Below, piece by piece: positions 57,649-64,000 of a DNA stretch of 64,000 nucleotides. Location: assembly GCA_933207985.1 (NCBI GenBank), contig OW240917.1, forward strand, positions 114,393,403 through 114,457,402, written 5' to 3'. Numbering within the stretch: the first letter of the stretch is position 1; every line of letters starts with the position of its first letter. Below the pieces are notes generated by a model. That model worked only from the letters and a program-made list of their open reading frames with translations, was not told where the DNA came from and did no database searches. The DNA is from Pelobates cultripes. Taxonomy: Eukaryota > Chordata > Amphibia > Anura > Pelobatidae. Made by a program: the position numbers and the translations under genes.

Positions 57649-57775
57649 TGTGTGTGTCAGTCAGTATGTCTGTCTGTGTGAGTCAGTATGCCTGTAAGTG
57701 TGTGTGCGTGTGCCTGTCAGTGAGTGTGTGTTTTAGTGTATGTCAAATAAACAGGTGTGTGTGTGTGTGTCTGTT
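57649..57775. repeat. GT-rich degenerate microsatellite
   Basis: TGTGTGTC, AGTCAGTATG and GTGTGTG runs flanking the hAT-like element. The element appears to have landed in a GT array. Confidence 0.9.
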
Positions 57776-57997
57776 TGTTTAGGTGACTGCCCTCCCTCCC
57801 CCTTTCAATCACATGTGAAAGGTGTTTTTACTCTCCTCTTGGTGCAATGGGTCACTTGAATGGATGTCCCCTCCCTCTCCCCCAGGCCTAAGGCTGCCAG
57901 CCCACACCTGATGGAAGAGAACTGGTACAGTTCTCAGTTAACAATTAGTTTTACCTCTGGATCGCTCAGTTACAAAGTCACAGCATCCATTAGGCCT

Positions 57998-58062
57998 TTA
58001 ACACTTAAGGACACATGTCATGATTCCCTTTTATTCCAGAAGTTTGGTCCTTAAGGGGTTAA
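57998..58062. mobile_element. Tiny TTAA MITE (65 bp)
   Basis: TTAA at each end with termini TTAACACTTAAGGAC and GTCCTTAAGGGGTTAA forming an inverted pair. A common-looking frog repeat. Confidence 0.6.
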
Positions 58063-58528
58063 AATTGATTTTCAACTTTTTTTTTTGCAGTATATCTTGT
58101 TGTTTATCTAACCACACTTTGCTGTAAAAAATGCTTTAAAGCTAGTTCTTTAGCCATAAAAAGTGAAGTTGTAATGTTATTTGACATGTGTACATTATTA
58201 GGTGTGTCTTTCTTAGCTTACCTATTCCAGTCAGGCTTCGAAGAAATGTCAATAGTTCCACATTTACTGTTCTGTGTGCACAAGAAATTACATTGTGGTG
58301 GCTTGTAGAATGTAACACACACCTTGGTAATTCTTTGATCACATCTGAAAGTTTAATGCACCTGTTCTTTAGAATAAATCAATAACTTTTTTTTTTTTTT
58401 TCTGGGTCACCCAAAGAGCAATATTTATTTTGGGGCCCCCTTCATATGCTTGTTTGCAGTAGTGCCCTTACTGCCACAGGGAATTCTGCAGCATGAGTTG
58501 CCCCGGAGCAGCTCTGACCAATAGTTGC
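58063..58528. other. Intron 2 sequence, nothing recognised
   Basis: No gene or element assigned. Confidence 0.4.
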
Positions 58529-58998
58529 TTAAAGGACCACTCTAGGCACCCAGACCACTTCAGCTTAATGAAGTGGTCTGGGTGCCAGGTCCCTCTAGGA
58601 TTAACCCTTTTTTTCTTTATAAACATAGCAGTTTCAGAGGGTTAATCCAGCCTCCAAATCCTCTAGTGGCTGTCTCACTGACAGCCGCTAGAGGCGCTTG
58701 CGTGATTCTCACTGTGAAAATCACAGTGAGAACACGCAAGCGTCCATAGGAAAGCATTGTAAATGCTTTCCTGTGAGACCGGCTGAATGCGCGCGCATGA
58801 GCATTCAGCCAAAAGGGAGGATCGGAGGCAGAGAGGAGGAGGAGAGCTCCGCGCCCGGCGCTGGAAAAAAGGGAAGTTTTAACCCTTTCCTCTCCCCAGA
58901 GCCGGGCGGGAGGGGGACCCTGAGGGTGGGGGCACCCTCAGGGCACTATAGTGCCAGGAAAACAAGTATGGTTTCCTGGCACTATAGTGGTCCTTTAA
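58529..58998. mobile_element. T2-type MITE, complete (sister of 62538)
   Basis: TTAA at both ends. Left TTAAAGGACCACTCTAGGCA and right complement TTAAAGGACCACTATAGTGC. Long internal hairpins: CACCCAGACCACTTCAG with CTGAAGTGG-type complement, GATTCTCACTGTG with CACAGTGAGAA. No coding capacity. Confidence 0.88.
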
Positions 58999-59869
58999 GC
59001 AGAGCTCTCTGCAGCTGTTATTAGAGAGTTTCTCCAACCCCTTTTCATGTATAAAAGAATAATGCCCCCTTTTACTTACCTAAATCCAGCACTGGACAAA
59101 ACTCCCCACCACTGCTCGGAGCACCTATGTCTGATGTTTTGGAAGCCATGTAGAGAAGCCGTGTATTGGACCTTTTTACAGGCTCAGGGCACATGCACAC
59201 ACTCTGAGCTAGCAAAGGGAGAGGGAGGTAAGGAGTTGGAAGGAGGGCGGGGATTAAAAAAAATTGCCAATGGGATTTGGGGCTGCATTGAAGAACCAGT
59301 TACGACTGCCCTCAACGTTGCACTGTGATTTGCAACGAAATGCCAAAAAAATACTTGGATATTTGTGTTGATTTTCCTTTGTTTAAATTGAAGTGGTCCC
59401 TGTACAAAGATAAATACACCCCGGAGCTGTAAAAATGAGACATGACTAGAAGTGTTAAAGGAAGGGGTTAAACTTGGCAATAGTGTATGTAAATATCTAA
59501 ATTACGCCATGTTTTGTTGTTCACATCACAAAGAGAAAGGAAAGCAAATGTGTGATCTTTTGTGCTCAAATAACTTGTTCATACTGACGGCTGGTTAGTA
59601 TTCAAAGGTTTATGATTACGATTTTAGACCTTTTGAAATCATTAACACATTATCTATGTTTGCCAAATGTGGGCTGTGTTTTCCCAGAGGCAGCATTTTT
59701 GTAAATATCCGTTGTGTCCATGGTAGCAAGCTTATGCAAAATTGTAGATAAGGCAGAACTATTGTCTGTAATACATTAAAAACAAAAATCTACTTTGAAA
59801 ATGGTATGGTCAAACAAAGAATAAAGGCATTACATTTTCTTCATACATTGAATTTGCAAGTGTTCATTA
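58999..59869. other. Intron 2 sequence, nothing recognised
   Basis: No gene or element assigned. Confidence 0.4.
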
Positions 59870-60001
59870 TCTGAGGAAGCTGGAGTGAGGAATCCTCTGA
59901 ATACCAATCAATTAAGGCACTGGATCCTAAAAAAAGAGATTCCAAAAAACATCCTCCAAACACAAACAAACAAATATAGATGAAAAAAGTAAAATAAAAT
60001 A

Positions 60002-60051
<50 letters not shown>

Positions 60052-60550
60052 TATGCTGTTTAACATGCACTTTATACTACAGTGTGGATGTGATCAGCAA
60101 CTTAAAACGCTCTGTGGGTACTACCAAAAAAAAAAAAAGGAAAAACACAAACACAGTGTTTAGGTGATATACTCCACCACAAAATCACACAAGCAATAAG
60201 TGAAGTGCTCAAAAATTTAATGACTTGCTCGTCAATAATTTGGGGTGCCCAAGCAATATGAGAAAAAAAATAGTGTGATATAATGTGGCTTGGAAAAAAG
60301 TGGTTAAGGTAATATGTATTACACTCATGTTTTTTAGAGCTTTTTTGCTAACAGGCTGTAGACATGTAAATCTCTGTTCCCTTATGTCAACAGCACTAGT
60401 TTTTATGTAGACTTCAGAAATATCTCTCAACAGTAGGTATACGTAACAGATGGAGAAAAGGTAAAGCAAGACCGGATTAATGCAGTATGTCTTGGTTATA
60501 CAGAGCAAATTAATAAACCAAAGCTGTCTGCTCACCTTACTAGGGAGTGC
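59870..60550. mobile_element. Possible PLE 3' region fragment
   Basis: Composition and phrases such as AAGTGCTCAAAAATTTAATG and GTATTACACTCATGTTTT resemble the noncoding 3' part of the PLE near 11570-11900 (GTGCTCAAAAGAG, ATATTACACTCACATTTC). No RT or nuclease sequence is present. An (AT)n run is at 60006-60049. Confidence 0.35.
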
Positions 60551-61899
60551 GTACTAGACTGGCTCCAAGTTCATGAATGAATTGCCTGATATAATTAACA
60601 TTTATTGAAAAGTAACAAAAAAAATTGTTGTACTTGTGGGACATCACCGCATACAAATGTGTGTTTTATTCCAGTAAAAGTGAACAGTCTTATGACATTC
60701 ACAGTAAAAATGATATGCAGAACTTTGGAAATTGACAATAAATTAGATTTTATTCATACTAAATTATGCATCATATATACATATTTGACATGAAATGAAA
60801 ACCCTATCTTTCCTGAACAAAATGATTTAGAAGTGTGGGTGCACTTAATAAGAAAAGGGGTAAAATAACGTTGAATAGACATATAGCTTGCATTCTAGGT
60901 TTTGTTTTGGTTTAGAAGTTGGACTATTGCCCCCTTCCCTAAAGGGTTAACAAGTGACTATATATGTATATATATCAATTAAAGCCATTTTTGTCATTTA
61001 AAAATATTACTGGAATTGTGATTGAAAAATGCAAATATTGCTTGTTTTAAGTACAAAACAGGCAAACTGAACCTGTGTCACTAAAGGCTCACTTTAAAAA
61101 CAAATGGTTCACAGCACAGTATTCTGTACATACATTTGTTTGATGAAGTATGAATGTTTTTTACCTGGAATTCAGCCATGTATAAAAGAGAAGTGGCCAA
61201 GCTAGTTTATTAAACAGGTGGATAGTATTAAACAGGTGGATAGTAAACGGATATCTGGAAAATAAATCTATGTTGGAAAGGTTAACTGTGATGAAGCTAG
61301 CCAAGTTTCTGAGCTTGTGTTCCAGGATCATTCTAAAAAAGTACGGTAATATTTCAATCTTTCTTTGAAGACTGGCTCACATGATCAAATATACAGCATG
61401 ACAGTGACACAAAAATGGCACATTTAGACAATCCAGATCAAAGCAGTGAAGCAATCTGTTGGGTTTTGGACAGGTAATCGGTGTTTGGATTTCTAGTTTG
61501 GAAAAAGATGTTTACTTAACACCTTTTTTTTATTTAATTCAGCTGGATTTTGCCAGCTTCTGTTTTGTTTTCCAAATACTATGCTTTTCAATATAAATAG
61601 ATTACAATTTTAGAAAGAGCTGCTTTTCAGTGAATGTGGAATGCCAATGGAAATGTTGCTAACATTTTCTGTAATCTAAACTATTCTACTCTAAAGCATA
61701 AAAAGATACATGGTTTAATGTGTATGTATATGTGTCTAAGTTATAAAATATGATTTGTGCTTATACTAATGAAAGTCCAATATGCTGTGACATAAATGTT
61801 AGTGTGGTTTGTTTATATTTTTTTTTAAGTTAAGCTTGGAGTTATGTATTATGACTCTAAGGTTGTCCATGAGATAATTCTTTTTTTCCTGTGTGACTT
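60551..61899. other. Intron 2 sequence, nothing recognised
   Basis: AT-rich. No gene or element assigned. Confidence 0.4.
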
Positions 61900-62455
61900 C
61901 TGCCAAGCTGCAATCTTTTAAAAGGGCGTGGGCTCCATGGTTGGAGTTGGAGGGATCGGGGTATTGGGAGAGTGGGGGTTATTTGGAATTCCTACAGTGG
62001 GTCCCCCCCCCCCCTTTTTTTTAATTATATTTTTATATTGCACATATTTAAATAACTGGGTCGGTTTTTAGTTTTTATTTATTGTTCCAAGGAGTTTAAT
62101 TTCATGTTATTTACCTTTTTCACTTGAGAGGTCATGGAGGGCATTAGCAGTTCACTGCCTCAACCACTACTGCCCTGTCTGACATCCCAGGAGATGCTTA
62201 AAGTGTCTATGCGTGTTTCTTGGACATACAGCTTCCAATGGACAGTAAGTCCAATGTGTCAGAGGATAGTGGCCTATTGACTTTTTTGCCAAACATGTCC
62301 TTGACTGTTGTAACTTCAATATTATGATTTGTTTTTTGTATTTGTACTGGTAAATTATTGTAAAATGGGCACTGTATGTTCAATATGCGTGATTCAGTGC
62401 TTTGTTTGTGCCTGTCCTAAATAAAGAATTAAAAACAAAAAAAATAAAAACTTAT
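61900..62455 (+). mobile_element. Possible LINE or retrocopy 3' end with poly(A)
   Basis: Ends CCTAAATAAAGAATTAAAAA followed by an A-rich tract: a polyadenylation signal next to poly(A), as expected for a retroposed 3' end. No coding part was recognised upstream, so the source element is unclear. Confidence 0.4.
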
Positions 62456-62537
62456 GAGCATACCATGAGTGCTCATTCATATATTTCTATGTAAGTGTGG
62501 CTGCATGTATTGTAAGATTATACAAATAGTTACAATG

Positions 62538-63037
62538 TTAAAGGACCACTCTAGGCACCCAGACCACTTCAGCTTAATGAAGTGGTCTGGGTGCCAGTTC
62601 CCTCTAGGATTAACCAATTTTTTTATAAACATAGCAGTTTCAGAGAAACTGCTATGTTTATAAATGGGTTAATCCAGCCTCTAAAGCCTCTAGTGGCTGT
62701 CTCATTGACAGCCACTAGAGGCGTTTGCGTGATTCTCACTGTGAAAATCACAGTGAGAAGACACAAGTGTCCATAGGAAAGCAGCATGAATGCTTTCCTA
62801 TAAGACTGGCTGAATGCGCGTGCAGCCCCTGCCGCGCATGCACATTCAGCCGAAGAGGAGGATCAAGGGCGGAGAGGAGGAGGAGAGCTCCCTGCCCGGC
62901 GCTGGAAAAAAGGTAAGTTTAACCCCTTTCCTCTCCCCAGCTGGGCGCGAGGGGGACCCTGAGGGTGGGGGCAGCCTCAGGGCACTATAGTGCCAGGAAA
63001 ACAAGTATGTTTTCCTGGCACTATAGTGGTCCTTTAA
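62538..63037. mobile_element. T2-type MITE, complete (sister of 58529)
   Basis: Same termini and interior order as the copy at 58529, with small differences. The AAACATAGCAGTTTC hairpin (with GAAACTGCTATGTTT) is complete here but reduced in the sister copy. Confidence 0.88.
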
Positions 63038-64000
63038 GGTGCTACATATATTTTCTTTTGCAAAATAATTAAAAAAATAAGCAACTCTAAGATTTGGAAC
63101 AAACTGTAACTCATTCCTGAAGGTTTTTATTTGTTTATTTATTTTTATTTTTTATTTGTTTATGTATGTTGTTGGACTTTACACAATGTCATTCTCCATT
63201 CATTTTTTTTTTTAAATTTATTTATATTACTGTTATCAGGTTGGTCTGGTATGCCTTGCTTTTAAACAATGGAATGCATTCAATTACAAATACTTGTTCA
63301 CTTCCTTTCTGTTAACATTTTTGTTTTCATTGTGGGCTGTCCTTCAAGAATTACCCCTTAGTCATTGCATGTCATTGGCAGCAGATGTATGGTTACTTGA
63401 TGAATGTTGTCTCTGTCTATCCAGAAAACTGCATTTTATATAATATAGCATGTTCCACTGATGGCAATAATACACATACAGCTGCTTTTACTGTGGAAAA
63501 GCAAATTGTGAAAACACTTGGCTTTATGTATAGATTTTTTTTATATATATATATTGTCCTTATCTTTTCGTAACACATAAGTGTTCATAAATATATTTAG
63601 CACTCTCGTAATTGAAGGCCGCTATCGCCTAGAGATCAATAACTGTGAAATGTCTTTTTTTTTTTTTTTTTTAATCTATTTTTATCCCTGCATTCTCACA
63701 CCACATTAGTTTCAGGTCAGATATTTCAGTAATTTGAAACAAGATTGCTTCTTACAGTACTGTGTGCGTTAGCGTTACTCGTCATGGAATGGACAAATCA
63801 CACATTTTTATTTACAAAAAAGAGACATTGAGTAAATACCTTTGGTCTACATATAGATACGTAAATTATTGTATCTGTTACTCTAAAATCTAGAATTATA
63901 TTCTAAAGAGCTGTCCTTGGCAGTGAAACATAAGACGTATCTCTTGCCCATTCTTCTTGATTCTTCATGTTAAAATGGGGAGGAAACATAAGTTTTATGT
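63038..64000. other. Intron 2 sequence to window end
   Basis: AT-rich with T-runs (63656-63673). No exon with CaMKII similarity was found. Confidence 0.45.

Overview
This window is vertebrate nuclear DNA, most likely from a frog (anuran). The repeats point that way: T2-type MITEs with TTAAAGG termini, CR1 LINEs whose tails carry the stretch around GGCAGATAAGAACCATTCGG, L2 LINEs ending in a GCGCTATATAAATAA-like tail, Penelope-like elements with GAAACGCGT motifs, and palindromic MITEs with TTCACTAAAGTGAGAATT ends. I cannot name the species. There is no bacterial operon, CRISPR array or plasmid-type content.

Only one host gene is supported: the 5' end of a CaM kinase II gene on the + strand, best matched to the delta paralogue (camk2d). 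Coding exon 1 (23628-23689) follows a GC-rich leader with CCG repeats and two short upstream ORFs. Coding exon 2 (45477-45571) lies 21.8 kb downstream. Both exons have GT/AG boundaries, and the phase is correct: the Lys21 codon is split and the next exon should begin in the Asp53 codon. The rest of the gene is not here, so 45572-64000 is intron 2. Positions 1 to about 22800 are upstream intergenic or promoter-distal DNA.

Most of the remainder is mobile-element debris, often nested. 1-4850 holds a GC-rich minisatellite, an 830-bp unit present three times in tandem, and three hairpin repeats. 8.6-9.8 kb holds a T2 MITE and a 39-bp minisatellite. 11.5-15.0 kb is a minus-strand Penelope-like element (PLE) with a 590-codon reverse transcriptase plus GIY-YIG frame and a hammerhead-ribozyme-like motif. 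17-21.6 kb holds T2 MITEs and an L2 LINE that has lost its catalytic block. 28.7-32.7 kb is a second, decayed PLE bounded by large inverted repeats and split by a solo LTR. 35.4-42.3 kb is two CR1 LINE copies in + orientation, each interrupted by another insertion. 42.3-44.5 kb and 50.4-51.9 kb are T2 MITEs split by hAT-like elements with perfect 8-bp target-site duplications. 47.1-48.5 kb is a tRNA-type SINE beside an L1/Tx1-like remnant. 56-63 kb has palindromic DNA, another hAT-like element and two sister T2 MITEs.

The camk2d exons work together as one kinase N-terminus. The mobile elements interact only as hosts and insertions of one another. I found no convincing new multi-gene system. 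The most interesting signals are the ribozyme-like motifs in the two PLEs, the 830-bp tandem unit with its related hairpins, and the hAT-like elements with a CRE-centred palindrome.
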